Origin: Dielma sp000508965
GTDB lineage: Bacteria > Bacillota_I > Bacilli_A > Erysipelotrichales > Erysipelotrichaceae
Length of the DNA: 64,000 bases
Direction of reading: 5' to 3'
Assembly (NCBI GenBank): GCA_000508965.1
Contig: BAHV02000017.1
Location: 39,309 to 103,308, forward strand
The position numbers and the translations under genes are program-made. A model generated the notes under the pieces. The model had not been told where the DNA came from. It did no database searches and worked only from the letters and a program-made list of their open reading frames with translations. Below are positions 35,309-44,120 of the stretch, one piece after another. How positions within the stretch are numbered: the stretch's first letter is position 1; every line of letters starts with the position of its first letter.

Positions 35309-35521
35309 CTTCTCTGTGCATTCAAGCCCCATTTTATGATTCATGGTTAAAGTTTCCTTAATGCTGATTTGGATGGTTGTTTCATCAGCATTGCGGATAG
35401 CAGTTCACAGCCGCAGTGTCTCATAAAGTACTTTTTGACACAATTCGACAAAATATGCTTTCTCTGACACATGAAACGATGGTTCATAAGCATAGAGCTG
35501 GCTGTCACAAACCCTAAAAGA
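35309..35521 (-). pseudogene. Gene fragment with an internal stop
   Basis: A minus-strand frame reads as plausible protein (QLYAYEPSFHVSEKAYFVEL), hits TGA at 35405-35407, and continues in the same frame (TIQISIKETLTMNHKMGLEC). No start codon or ribosome binding site is present. Family not recognised. The rest of the 300-base gap holds only the terminator at 35525-35580. Confidence 0.45.
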
Positions 35522-35524
35522 AAC

Positions 35525-35580
35525 AAAAAAAAGGAAGCATTAATTCAGATTGCAACTGATTGCAATGAATTCAGACTTCC
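35525..35580 (-). terminator. Terminator of the DUF1307 lipoprotein gene
   Basis: GGAAG and CTTCC enclose nested inverted repeats (ATTGCA / TTGCAAT), followed on minus by T8. Confidence 0.7.
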
Positions 35581-35611
35581 TTTTCTTAATTTACTTATTG
35601 ACTAGTTTTAG

Positions 35612-36067
35612 TTATTCAGCGTCTTTACACTCGATACCGTTTTGGTTGTTTAATTCAAGTGTTTCTTTGATTCCGATATAATCTGCTTCACCGGCTTCGA
35701 CAATACCGGCAGACTGTAAATCAGCAATTGATGCAGCTGTGAAATCAATCGTTGTTGTTTCTACAAATGTATCATCATCTTTAAATTCATAGCTATACGT
35801 TACACCTTCAATAGCCCCATACGCTTCTTCAGCAGTCTTCGCAGCTGCTTCAATCATTTCCTTTGTCATACCGGATGCAGATAAAGTAATTGTATTAGTA
35901 TTTGTCTGTTTCATTACTTTAGTGCCATCATGTTCAAAAACAGTATTTACACTAACACCGGTATCCTCCAATGTACATACGGTTTTCTTTAAATCCTCTT
36001 CCTTTGGTGCAGATGAACATCCCACTAAGCATAATGCCGCTAAGCAGCTCAATAATAATTTTTTCAT
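35612..36067 (-). CDS. DUF1307 (YehR-like) lipoprotein
   Basis: 151 residues with a type II signal peptide. The lipobox LVGC places the lipidated Cys at about residue 17. The mature part matches the YehR/DUF1307 pattern: VCTLEDTGVSVNTVFEHDG, then a Thr-rich strand and a helix MIEAAAKTAEEAYGAIEGV, then YSYEFKDD. Function unknown, surface-anchored. GAAAGGAG-type site before the ATG and an extended -10 promoter at 36106-36114. Confidence 0.82.
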   Translation of the reverse strand: MKKLLLSCLAALCLVGCSSAPKEEDLKKTVCTLEDTGVSVNTVFEHDGTKVMKQTNTNTITLSASGMTKEMIEAAAKTAEEAYGAIEGVTYSYEFKDDDTFVETTTIDFTAASIADLQSAGIVEAGEADYIGIKETLELNNQNGIECKDAE

Positions 36068-36105
36068 TTCTTTCTCCTTTTACTTTCATTCAGTAATTCC
36101 TTTTC

Positions 36106-36114
36106 ATTATACCA
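36106..36114 (-). promoter_or_regulatory. Extended -10 promoter of the DUF1307 gene
   Basis: Minus-strand TGGTATAAT, about 40 bases before the start codon. Confidence 0.6.
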
Positions 36115-36166
36115 TAAACTCATTCACCAATATTCCGAATTTTGCCAAACATTTGACGATTTGCGC

Positions 36167-36197
36167 AAAAAAAGCAGAAACCATATCAGATTTCCGC
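36167..36197 (-). terminator. Terminator of the opp operon
   Basis: GC-x-GAAA and TTTC-x-GC pair, then T7 on minus. The stem overlaps the last codons of oppF. Confidence 0.7.
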
Positions 36198-37124
36198 CTT
36201 TTTACTCCATGCTTCAAGTTCTTCATCCGTAGCAAGCACATAATGCTCACCGCCCAGATAATGCTGAGTACCTAAGTTGTAATCAATGCCGCTGGTCGCA
36301 TAGTCATAAGCCAATGCGATTCTTTTCTTCTCTACATGCGGATTTGCATGCGGAATTGCCGACAGCAGACTCTTGGTATACGGGTGAATCGGATTGTTGA
36401 AGATTTCTTCCGTCGTTCCGGTTTCCACTAAATGTCCCAGATGCAATACACCGATACGATCAGAGATATATTTAACCATCGATAAATCATGGGCAATAAA
36501 CAAATAAGCCGTATTGGTCTGCTTCTGAATTTCTTTCATTAAATTGACAACCTGTGCCTGAATAGATACATCCAATGCGGAAATTGCTTCATCGGCAATA
36601 ATCAGTTCAGGATCCATAATCAATGCGCGGGCAATACCGATGCGCTGACGCTGACCGCCGGAGAATTGATGCGGGTAACGCATCGCGTGCTCATGCGATA
36701 AGCCTACAAGTTCAAGAATCTTATAAACCTTTTCTTCACGTTCTTTTTCATCCTTGCAGAGATGATGGATATCCAATCCTTCCGCAATAATGTCAATAAC
36801 CTTCTTGCGCGGATTCAGACAAGCCATCGGATCTTGGAAAATCATCTGCATCTTCGTGCGCAGATGCTTCACCTGATGCTGGCTCAATTTGCCTGAAATA
36901 TCAACGCCTTCAAAGGTAATTGTTCCGGATGTCGGTTCATATAGGCGGATAATTGAACGGCCTGTCGTTGACTTACCTGAACCGGATTCACCTACTAAAC
37001 CATAGGTTTCTCCCGGATAGATCACAAATGAAATGCCATCTACCGCTTTTACCGAATATTTCTTATTTACCTTAAAATGTTGTTTCAAGTCTTTGACTTC
37101 AAGTAAAGGAGTTCTTTCTTCCAT
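36186..37124 (-). CDS. oppF: Oligopeptide ABC transporter ATPase OppF
   Basis: 312-residue cytosolic ATPase of a dipeptide/oligopeptide importer. Walker A GLVGESGSGKSTTGRSI near residue 45, the signature HQFSGGQRQRIGIARAL, and Walker B ELIIADEAISALD are all intact. The C-terminal oligo_HPY region (HPYTKSLLSAIP) is present. The ATG at 37124 has GGAGG nine bases upstream and lies one base after oppD, so an ATG at 37133 is rejected. Last gene of oppABCDF. Confidence 0.93.
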   Translation of the reverse strand: MEERTPLLEVKDLKQHFKVNKKYSVKAVDGISFVIYPGETYGLVGESGSGKSTTGRSIIRLYEPTSGTITFEGVDISGKLSQHQVKHLRTKMQMIFQDPMACLNPRKKVIDIIAEGLDIHHLCKDEKEREEKVYKILELVGLSHEHAMRYPHQFSGGQRQRIGIARALIMDPELIIADEAISALDVSIQAQVVNLMKEIQKQTNTAYLFIAHDLSMVKYISDRIGVLHLGHLVETGTTEEIFNNPIHPYTKSLLSAIPHANPHVEKKRIALAYDYATSGIDYNLGTQHYLGGEHYVLATDEELEAWSKKAEI

Positions 37125-37125
37125 C

Positions 37126-38196
37126 TTATTCATCCTCCTTCAGCATGTTATCGATACGATGACGCAAAGTCAGCGGCATCTCAACCTTAGGTGCATCTTC
37201 ATGAAGCAGCCATGAAGATACACGATGCTTGCCGCCGACGTTGAACATTGGCGGCTCAAGCCTAAAGTCGATATTTAGAGCGTATTCATTACGAACAGCA
37301 AAGGCATCGCCTTCTACTTTGTTGAGCAAGTTAGGAGGGGTTCCCGGTATTGTATACAGAACTTCCTCATTGGTATTGACATCCGGCATTGAAGACAGCA
37401 GACCCCACGTATACGGATGACGAGGATCATAGAAAATCTCATCAACACTGCCCTTTTCAATGATTTTTCCTGCATACATAACTGCAACATAGTCAGCGAC
37501 CTTTGCGACTACGCCTAAATCATGAGTAATATAAATAACCGATATATTCTTCTTCGCTTGGATTTCCTTGATCAATTCAAGAATTTTTGCTTGAATCGTT
37601 ACATCCAGCGCCGTTGTTGGTTCATCACAAATCAAGATATCAGGATCACATGCCAAAGCGATGGCAATAACCACACGCTGCCGCATACCGCCGGACAGTT
37701 GATGCGGATAATTTTTCATCCGTTTCTCAGGATCAGTAATCCCTACTTCTTCAAGCAGCTCTACAGCTTTTTTGTAAGCCTCTGCCTTGGAAACCTTATA
37801 ATGATACATCATGCCTTCCATGATCTGTTTGCCGATCGTCATCGTTGGATTTAATGACGTCATTGGATCTTGGAAAACCATGGCAATATGCTTGCCGCAG
37901 ATTTTATGCTGCATCTCCCGATTCGACAGCTTTAAAAGATCCTGTGAAACCTTTTCGCCATTTTCATCAGTATAATTAAAAATAATACTGCCGTCATTCA
38001 CAAAGCCATTACCGCTGAGAATGCCCATGATTGCTTTTACCGTTACTGATTTACCAGAGCCTGATTCACCTACGATAGCAATTGTTTCGCCGCGAAATAA
38101 GTCAAGACGGACGCCACGGATCGCATTAACGATACCATTGCTGGTTTTAAATGAAATTGCCAGATCACGGATTGATAATACTCTTTCTTTTTCCAT
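37126..38196 (-). CDS. oppD: Oligopeptide ABC transporter ATPase OppD
   Basis: 356-residue ATPase partner of OppF. Walker A AIVGESGSGKSVTVKAI, signature HQLSGGMRQRVVIAIAL, Walker B DILICDEPTTALDVT. The C-terminal HPYTWGLLSSMPD and GTPPNLL are usual OppD features. The C-terminus is longer than most and lacks the Cys cluster often found there. The start at 38196 has AGGTGAG upstream. Overlaps nothing and follows oppC by 10 bases. Confidence 0.93.
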   Translation of the reverse strand: MEKERVLSIRDLAISFKTSNGIVNAIRGVRLDLFRGETIAIVGESGSGKSVTVKAIMGILSGNGFVNDGSIIFNYTDENGEKVSQDLLKLSNREMQHKICGKHIAMVFQDPMTSLNPTMTIGKQIMEGMMYHYKVSKAEAYKKAVELLEEVGITDPEKRMKNYPHQLSGGMRQRVVIAIALACDPDILICDEPTTALDVTIQAKILELIKEIQAKKNISVIYITHDLGVVAKVADYVAVMYAGKIIEKGSVDEIFYDPRHPYTWGLLSSMPDVNTNEEVLYTIPGTPPNLLNKVEGDAFAVRNEYALNIDFRLEPPMFNVGGKHRVSSWLLHEDAPKVEMPLTLRHRIDNMLKEDE

Positions 38197-38206
38197 CTTC
38201 ACTCAC

Positions 38207-39217
38207 CTACATTTCCTTCATGGTCGGATCAAGCGCTTCTTTCAGACCATCTGCCAGCAAGTTAAAGCTAAGCATCAATACTGCCAATACAACTGCGGGT
38301 ATCAAGGTCATAAACGGCGCAACTGTAAACGACTTAAAGCCATCAGAAATTAAAACACCCAGTGATACATTTGGTGCCGGAATACCGAGACCGATAAATG
38401 ACAATGTTGTTTCCATGAAAATGGCGTTTGGAATCGAGAACATTGACATGATAATCAATTGACCGATGATATTCGGCAGAATATCCTTAAAGATAATTCT
38501 GAGATTGCCGGCCCCTAAAGTTTTTGAAGCCAGAACATATTCCTGCTCCTTCAGTTTCAGCATCTGCGCACGCGCAACACGGCTCATGCCGATCCAGCCG
38601 GTCAGAATCAATACAAATAAAATCGGTACAATACCCGGTTTTAAAACAATCAGCATTAAGGTTGCGATAACCAAGGTAGGGATCGAATTGATAATTTCAA
38701 CGATACGCTGCATCACCATATCAACCTTACCGCCGAAATAACCTGAAATTAAACCATAAGTCATACCGATGATCATATCAACCGCAACTGCCGCTGCAGC
38801 AATGATCAATGAAACACGAGTACCGCTCCAAGTTCTCAGCCATAAATCACGGCCAAGCTCATCAGTACCAAATAGATAGTAAATACCTTCAACACCTTTT
38901 TTGGCATAAACATCGACACCTCTTGACATGCCGTTAAAGATTCCTAATTGCTCGAGGCCAGGCACCTTGGGCGGCAGGCTTTGATGGGCGACATTGACAC
39001 CATTAATCGTATATTCAGACAGCATCGGTGCCAGCACAGCCAATAAAATAATAATCACTATACAAACCAGACCGACCAATGCGCCTTTATTTTCCTTTAA
39101 ACGTGCAGCCACGTCTTTCCAGAAAGATTGATTTTCATAAACTTTATCAATGTAAAGATCCTTGCGGTGTGCCAGCTGAAAATCATCCTTAAGGAATACT
39201 GTATCTTGATTACTCAT
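38207..39217 (-). CDS. oppC: Oligopeptide ABC permease OppC
   Basis: 336-residue inner permease. One N-terminal helix, a large loop with FGTDELGRDLW (family mark), then five helices. The EAA loop for ATPase contact is RAQMLKLKEQEYVLASKTLG. AAAAGGAGG precedes the ATG, which lies 8 bases inside oppB, so translation is coupled. Confidence 0.93.
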   Translation of the reverse strand: MSNQDTVFLKDDFQLAHRKDLYIDKVYENQSFWKDVAARLKENKGALVGLVCIVIIILLAVLAPMLSEYTINGVNVAHQSLPPKVPGLEQLGIFNGMSRGVDVYAKKGVEGIYYLFGTDELGRDLWLRTWSGTRVSLIIAAAAVAVDMIIGMTYGLISGYFGGKVDMVMQRIVEIINSIPTLVIATLMLIVLKPGIVPILFVLILTGWIGMSRVARAQMLKLKEQEYVLASKTLGAGNLRIIFKDILPNIIGQLIIMSMFSIPNAIFMETTLSFIGLGIPAPNVSLGVLISDGFKSFTVAPFMTLIPAVVLAVLMLSFNLLADGLKEALDPTMKEM

Positions 39218-40151
39218 TGGTACCTCCTTTTACTAAGCGAATCCGCGGATCAATTACACCATATAATAAATCGACAGCAAACATTACAATTACATACAGC
39301 AAACTGTAGATAAATGCGCATGCCATAACCACATTATAATCATTAGCCTGAATTCCCATTGTCAGCAGCTGACCGATACCTGGAATTGAAAACATTTTTT
39401 CAATAACCAATGAGCCGGTCATAACGCCTACGATCAGCGGTGCCATAACGGTGATTACCGGAATCAGCGTATTGCGCAGCGCATGACGGAAAATCAGAAT
39501 CGGACGTGACAGCCCCTTTGATTGAGCAAGCAGCATGTATTCACTGCCTAAAACATCAACCATTTCACTGCGGGTAAAACGGGCAATCTGCGCGATTGAG
39601 AACAATGAGAGCGCGATGGTCGGCATAATACTGGAAACAAATGGTTTCTGCAGCATAAAGATTGACGGCAGCCAATTCAATGTTTTCGAGAACAATAAGA
39701 TAAACAACATGGCAAACAGAAAGTTAGGTATTGAAACGCCTAATACCGCAAAGACAGATGTCAAGGTGTCAATCCAAGTATTTTTCTTTAAGGCTGATAC
39801 AATACCAAGCACGATGCCTACCGGAACGCCGACAATAATTGCCTGCAAACCAAGGCGAATAGATACCCATAAACGAGCATCAAGCATCTGAGAAATCGGC
39901 ATATTCTTCTGAATCGAATAGCTGACACCCAAATCACCCCGAAGCATCATCACCACATAATCTACAAAGCGCACCAGGAATGGCCGATTCAAACCGTATT
40001 TAGTTTCAATGATCAAACGCTGGGCATCAGTCAGCTTTTCATCATTGAATGGTGTACCAGGCATGAATTCAAGCATCAAATACAAGACAAACAAAATAAC
40101 CAAAAGGGTAACCGCCGATATAGCGACACGCTTTAGTACATATTTTGTCAT
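39210..40151 (-). CDS. oppB: Oligopeptide ABC permease OppB
   Basis: 313-residue permease with the OppB N-terminus (YVLKRVAISAVTLLVILFV) and PGTPFND loop. The EAA motif is RSEMVDVLGSEYMLLAQSKG. Pairs with OppC to form the channel. GGAGGGG-type site upstream. Separated from oppA by a strong hairpin, so it is probably expressed at a lower level than oppA. Confidence 0.93.
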   Translation of the reverse strand: MTKYVLKRVAISAVTLLVILFVLYLMLEFMPGTPFNDEKLTDAQRLIIETKYGLNRPFLVRFVDYVVMMLRGDLGVSYSIQKNMPISQMLDARLWVSIRLGLQAIIVGVPVGIVLGIVSALKKNTWIDTLTSVFAVLGVSIPNFLFAMLFILLFSKTLNWLPSIFMLQKPFVSSIMPTIALSLFSIAQIARFTRSEMVDVLGSEYMLLAQSKGLSRPILIFRHALRNTLIPVITVMAPLIVGVMTGSLVIEKMFSIPGIGQLLTMGIQANDYNVVMACAFIYSLLYVIVMFAVDLLYGVIDPRIRLVKGGTNE

Positions 40152-40183
40152 TTTACCCCTCCTTTTCGTATGATTAAAAATAA

Positions 40184-40213
40184 AACAGTACAGTGCGAGA
40201 GCACTGTACTGTT
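40184..40213 (-). terminator. Hairpin between oppA and oppB (partial terminator)
   Basis: AACAGTACAGTGC and GCACTGTACTGTT form a perfect 13-pair stem around GAGA, followed on minus by TTTTATTTTT. Such hairpins commonly raise oppA over the membrane genes. Confidence 0.8.
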
Positions 40214-40224
40214 AGAACTGCTTT

Positions 40225-41862
40225 CTACTCTCTTGTAAGATTCTTATAAATTGTAGGAACGCCTACTGAGTGGAATTCAAATCCGGATACACCTGATTTG
40301 ATCATAACGGCAGAACCAGTCTGATAAACCGGCAGGATGACTGCTTCATCCATAACGATCTTTTCAGCTTGTTTCAATGCTTCCCAGCGAGCACTCAAAT
40401 CAGAAGTAAGCTCACCCTTAGTCGCATTTTCAATCAACGCGTCATATTCAGCATTTGACCAATGGCCATAGTTGTAAGAAGCACCCGTAATCCACATATC
40501 AAGATAAGTCATCGGGTCAGCATAGTCAGGACCCCAGCGAGTTAAACCAATTTCGTAAGTGCCGTTTTGCATCGCCTGCAGACGCGCTTTCTTAGGCTGC
40601 TGCTTCAGATTCAAAGTAACACCCGGCAGTGTTGTTTCGATTTCAGACTTAACAAATTCAGCTACTTTCTTACTTGATTCAGTATCTTCAAATAACAATT
40701 CATATTCAAACGTATCCTTGCCTAATTCTTTCTTAGCGGCTTCAAAATATTCAAGAGCTTTAGCCTTATCAACATTTAGATAAGTATCCGTTGTATCACG
40801 GAAATCTTTGCCGTCCGGACCTACTGCCAATTTTACAGGAATTGCGAAATTAGCTGCGATCGAACCATCTTTTAATACATTTTCAGCAATCTGTTCTTTG
40901 TCATAAGCATAAGCAAAGGCAAGACGAAGATTCTGATTTTCTAAACCGGCAACATCTTCATTCGGAGACATATACCATAAATAACCGCCTAAAGTAATCG
41001 TATATTCAGGAGAATCTTTATACTGTTCAACCATTTCACCAGTCAGCTTAACATAATCAACTGTACCCTGTTCAAAGGCTACCATTGCTGATTGTGCGTC
41101 TTTGATGACCTGGAAGTTTAAATTATCAATTTTAACATTGGCTGCATCATAATAAGCTTCATTCTTAACCATTTCATAGTTAGCACCCTGATTCCAAGCA
41201 GTCATCTTGAATGGGCCGTTAGCTAATAATGCTTCCGGTGTCAATGCATATTGATCACCGAACTGATTAAAGAATTCTTCGTTGATCGGATAGAATGATG
41301 GGAAAGCCATTAATTGATTAAAGAAAGGAACCGGATGATCGAGTTCAACCTTTAACGTTTTTTCATCAACAGCACTTACACCTAATTCAGATGTTGCCAT
41401 TTCACCGTTGGTAACCGCATCCGCATTTTTAATACCTGCTACACCAATCATATAAGCATACTCAGAGGCTGTCGCAGGATCTGCCAAGCGGCGCCATGCA
41501 AATACGAAATCATTGGCAGTTACAGCCGTTCCGTTATCCCAATTCGCATCACGTAATGTGAATGTATAAGTTAGTCCGTCTTCGCTTACCTGTTCATCGG
41601 CAGCAATTGCTAAAACAGCGTTGCCATCAGCGTCTAATGTATATAAACCTTCAATTGTAGCTGCAATCGCTTCAAATGAAGTACCATCAGTCGCAAGATT
41701 TGAATCCATTGAAGAAAGTTCTACATCATTGGCAATCGTTACCGTCTTTGCACCGTCTGCAGTTCCTCCATTTCCACCGTTATCACCATTACCGCCGCCA
41801 CCGCAGCCGGCAACCAGCGCTAACGTAAGAAATCCGGTAAGAAGCATTTTAAGCTTTTTCAT
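40225..41862 (-). CDS. oppA: Oligopeptide-binding lipoprotein OppA
   Basis: 545-residue solute-binding protein (family SBP_bac_5) anchored by a lipid at the Cys of LVAGCGGGG near residue 20, followed by a Gly/Asn-rich linker. Hallmarks: LYTLDADGNAVLAIAADEQV, YTFTLRDANWDNGTAVTAND, and NLRLAFAYAYDKEQIAE. GGGAGG precedes the ATG. First gene of the opp operon. A sigma-A promoter and an array of TTTCAT half-sites lie upstream. Confidence 0.93.
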   Translation of the reverse strand: MKKLKMLLTGFLTLALVAGCGGGGNGDNGGNGGTADGAKTVTIANDVELSSMDSNLATDGTSFEAIAATIEGLYTLDADGNAVLAIAADEQVSEDGLTYTFTLRDANWDNGTAVTANDFVFAWRRLADPATASEYAYMIGVAGIKNADAVTNGEMATSELGVSAVDEKTLKVELDHPVPFFNQLMAFPSFYPINEEFFNQFGDQYALTPEALLANGPFKMTAWNQGANYEMVKNEAYYDAANVKIDNLNFQVIKDAQSAMVAFEQGTVDYVKLTGEMVEQYKDSPEYTITLGGYLWYMSPNEDVAGLENQNLRLAFAYAYDKEQIAENVLKDGSIAANFAIPVKLAVGPDGKDFRDTTDTYLNVDKAKALEYFEAAKKELGKDTFEYELLFEDTESSKKVAEFVKSEIETTLPGVTLNLKQQPKKARLQAMQNGTYEIGLTRWGPDYADPMTYLDMWITGASYNYGHWSNAEYDALIENATKGELTSDLSARWEALKQAEKIVMDEAVILPVYQTGSAVMIKSGVSGFEFHSVGVPTIYKNLTRE

Positions 41863-41912
41863 AGTATTTCCTCCCTAACTTGTCCAAGCATATAAGATAC
41901 TTGATTGATGTT

Positions 41913-41942
41913 AGTATAAACCCTCTTTTCACACATTGTCAA
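41913..41942 (-). promoter_or_regulatory. Sigma-A promoter of oppABCDF
   Basis: Minus-strand TTGACA (41937-41942), 18-base spacer, TATACT (41913-41918). Confidence 0.75.
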
Positions 41943-41948
41943 GAAAAA

Positions 41949-41997
41949 TTTCATTTCATTTTCATATTAAATGAAATATTTTACAATATCATTTCAT
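41949..41997. promoter_or_regulatory. TTTCAT half-site array upstream of oppA
   Basis: Five copies of TTTCAT or its complement (41949, 41954, 41960, 41971 inverted, 41992), one pair forming TTTCAT-N5-ATGAAA. They lie just upstream of the -35. The remaining gap to 42195 shows no gene or further motif I can support. Confidence 0.4.
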
Positions 41998-42195
41998 ATT
42001 TAACAAAATTGTAAGAAAGCTTGATATCATAAGCCTTTTGCACATTTGTCAAATTATATTAGTTTTATAAAGAATACAAATGTATCCAAAATGAGGACAT
42101 ATCGATATAATTTTATGACGTGAATGATTGGATGAAAGTGTAGTTTTTGGAATTTTATGTGAATAATGAAAAGTTGAGCTTTCATACAGACAAAG

Positions 42196-42217
42196 AAAAA
42201 GTCCGCATCTCACGGAC
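42196..42217 (-). terminator. Terminator of mnmM
   Basis: GTCCG and CGGAC pair, then TTTTTC on minus, directly after the stop codon. Confidence 0.75.
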
Positions 42218-42218
42218 A

Positions 42219-42752
42219 TTAATGTTTGTCGATCAGCAGCAGATAAGGTGCCTTATATCGGTTAGTTAATTGTATCCTAGTCACATCATAAATCTTAGCA
42301 GGTAATTTTTCACAGTAGGTTTCAATTTCCACACTTTCCGCAAGACCCTGCGCAAACCCTGGATATAATACAAGGACTATCCGGCCGCCTGCCAGAAGTT
42401 TTGGCAGCATCTGATCAAGGGCGCTGATGACCTCAAGCGGCTGTGTCGTTATGGTTTTATCTCCATGGGGCAGATAGCCAAGATTAAAGATTCCGGCCTT
42501 AAACTGATCAACAGTATCCGCCGCCTCAGCATGTGAGGCAAGAATCAATTCCGCGCTGAGTTTTCTTTCAGCCAGTGCCTGCTTGGTAAGCTTGATTGCT
42601 TCCATTTGAATATCAAAACCAAATACATGCTGACAATGGGCAGCTAGAAAACATGTATCAAACCCCTGCCCGCATGTAAAATCGATGGCTGTATCTGCTT
42701 CACTCAGTACTTCACTCAAGAAGTCATGCGCTAAATCAACGATTTTTTTCAT
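42219..42752 (-). CDS. mnmM: tRNA 5-(aminomethyl)uridine methyltransferase MnmM (YtqB)
   Basis: 177-residue SAM-dependent methyltransferase. In B. subtilis YtqB/MnmM converts nm5s2U to mnm5s2U at the tRNA wobble position. SAM motif I is DFTCGQGFDTCFLA, motif II FGFDIQMEAI. The family-specific FNLGYLPHGDKTITT follows near residue 92. The start at 42752 (ATG with GAGG eight bases upstream) is preferred over a TTG two codons earlier. Divergent from cca, another tRNA gene. Confidence 0.85.
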   Translation of the reverse strand: MKKIVDLAHDFLSEVLSEADTAIDFTCGQGFDTCFLAAHCQHVFGFDIQMEAIKLTKQALAERKLSAELILASHAEAADTVDQFKAGIFNLGYLPHGDKTITTQPLEVISALDQMLPKLLAGGRIVLVLYPGFAQGLAESVEIETYCEKLPAKIYDVTRIQLTNRYKAPYLLLIDKH

Positions 42753-42792
42753 ATTCAATTCCTCATTTCACGATAAGTATACCATTAAATGA

Positions 42793-42798
42793 TATAAT
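42793..42798 (+). promoter_or_regulatory. -10 box of cca
   Basis: TATAAT 25 bases before the start codon. No good -35. Confidence 0.5.
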
Positions 42799-42823
42799 AG
42801 GTACATTAAGAAGGAGTGTATTC

Positions 42824-44029
42824 ATGCAACTATTTTATATAGAACCTGAACTATCAGCAATTTACAGTCAATTAATAAATCATGGTTATGAAGCCTATTT
42901 TGTAGGTGGCTGCGTTCGTGATGCATTAATGGGTATCCGCCCTCATGATTATGACATTACGACCTCTGCTATTCCGGAAGAAATCATCGCCTGTTTTGAT
43001 GAAAGATTCAAAATCATTCCCACCGGCTTGAAGCATGGAACAATAACTGTTTGTTATAAGAAGCAAATGGTTGAAATCACTGCCTTCCGCACTCAGGAGG
43101 TGTATGAGAATCATCGCACCCCTTCCTCACTTACTTTTACCCGTTCGTTAAGCGAAGACCTTAAACGGCGTGATTTTACCATCAATGCGATAGCCTATGA
43201 TCCAATTAAAGGTCTGATCGATGAACATCACGGGTTAACAGATTTAAAGATCGGTTTGATACGCTGTGTTGGTGATCCAAAGGAACGCTTTAAGGAAGAC
43301 GCATTGCGTATCCTACGCTGCGTACGCTTTGCCCACCGTTTCAATTTCAATATCGAAAAGGATACTCAACATGCATTGATCGGCAGCCGCCATTATCTGC
43401 ATGATATATCCATTGAACGTATTACCGGTGAATTCTTCGGTATGCTGATGGATGGCAAAGCAAACCTATTGCTATTATTGAAGGAGCTTCAGCTGATTGA
43501 ATATCTACTGCCGCAATATAATGACATGAACAATGATGATATAGAGAATCTTTCATTATTGCTTGATCAGATGCCTGATAAGCTGACGAGTAAGCTTGCC
43601 ATGCTGCTGCTCCCCGTCAAAGAAGATGCCGAAATGATTCTGAAGCTATGGAAAACAAGCAATCAGCTAGCAAATACTGTATTATCGCTCATTCATGCTT
43701 TGCATACGCCGATAAGCAGCCGATATGAATTAAGAAAATGCTTGTATGAACATCATAACGATCTTGAATGGATGTTTGAATTGCTGAATATGCGGCAGAT
43801 TCTTTTTCATGAAGATCAGCAAAATTTAGATCTGCTGAAGCAATTAAGCAAGGAGGAGCTGATTGACCGCAGCAAATTGGCAGTCAAAGGAACAGAGTGC
43901 ATAGAGCTTGGTTATCAAGGTAAAGCAATCAGTGAAATTATGAATCAGCTCATCGATAGTATTTTAAAGGATGAATTAACCAATGAGCATGATGATTTGA
44001 TTCATTACTTAAAAAAACACAAAAAGTGA
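42824..44029 (+). CDS. cca: CCA tRNA nucleotidyltransferase
   Basis: Adds CCA to tRNA 3' ends. The class II nucleotidyltransferase head has YFVGGCVRDALMGIRPHDYD with the metal-binding Asp pair, then RRDFTINAIAYD and the neck DALRILRCVRFAHRF. No HD domain. At 401 residues it matches Firmicutes enzymes. Start set by AAGGAG. Needed here because tRNA genes may lack an encoded CCA. Confidence 0.93.
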   Translation: MQLFYIEPELSAIYSQLINHGYEAYFVGGCVRDALMGIRPHDYDITTSAIPEEIIACFDERFKIIPTGLKHGTITVCYKKQMVEITAFRTQEVYENHRTPSSLTFTRSLSEDLKRRDFTINAIAYDPIKGLIDEHHGLTDLKIGLIRCVGDPKERFKEDALRILRCVRFAHRFNFNIEKDTQHALIGSRHYLHDISIERITGEFFGMLMDGKANLLLLLKELQLIEYLLPQYNDMNNDDIENLSLLLDQMPDKLTSKLAMLLLPVKEDAEMILKLWKTSNQLANTVLSLIHALHTPISSRYELRKCLYEHHNDLEWMFELLNMRQILFHEDQQNLDLLKQLSKEELIDRSKLAVKGTECIELGYQGKAISEIMNQLIDSILKDELTNEHDDLIHYLKKHKK

Positions 44030-44047
44030 TTTATTTATATCTTTTTA

Positions 44048-44076
44048 TTGCCAATATTCATGATATGTGATATATT
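44048..44076 (+). promoter_or_regulatory. Promoter of the DUF3796/XRE pair
   Basis: TTGCCA (44048-44053), 17-base spacer, TATATT (44071-44076). Confidence 0.6.
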
Positions 44077-44120
44077 TGTCTTATAAAGTGATAAATAACT
44101 CACAGGGAGGCATAATCTCA

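Noticed and set aside
41621..41878. Plus-strand ORF opposite oppA
   Set aside because: Mirror of a clear lipoprotein gene, with low-complexity Pro/Ser text and no ribosome binding site.
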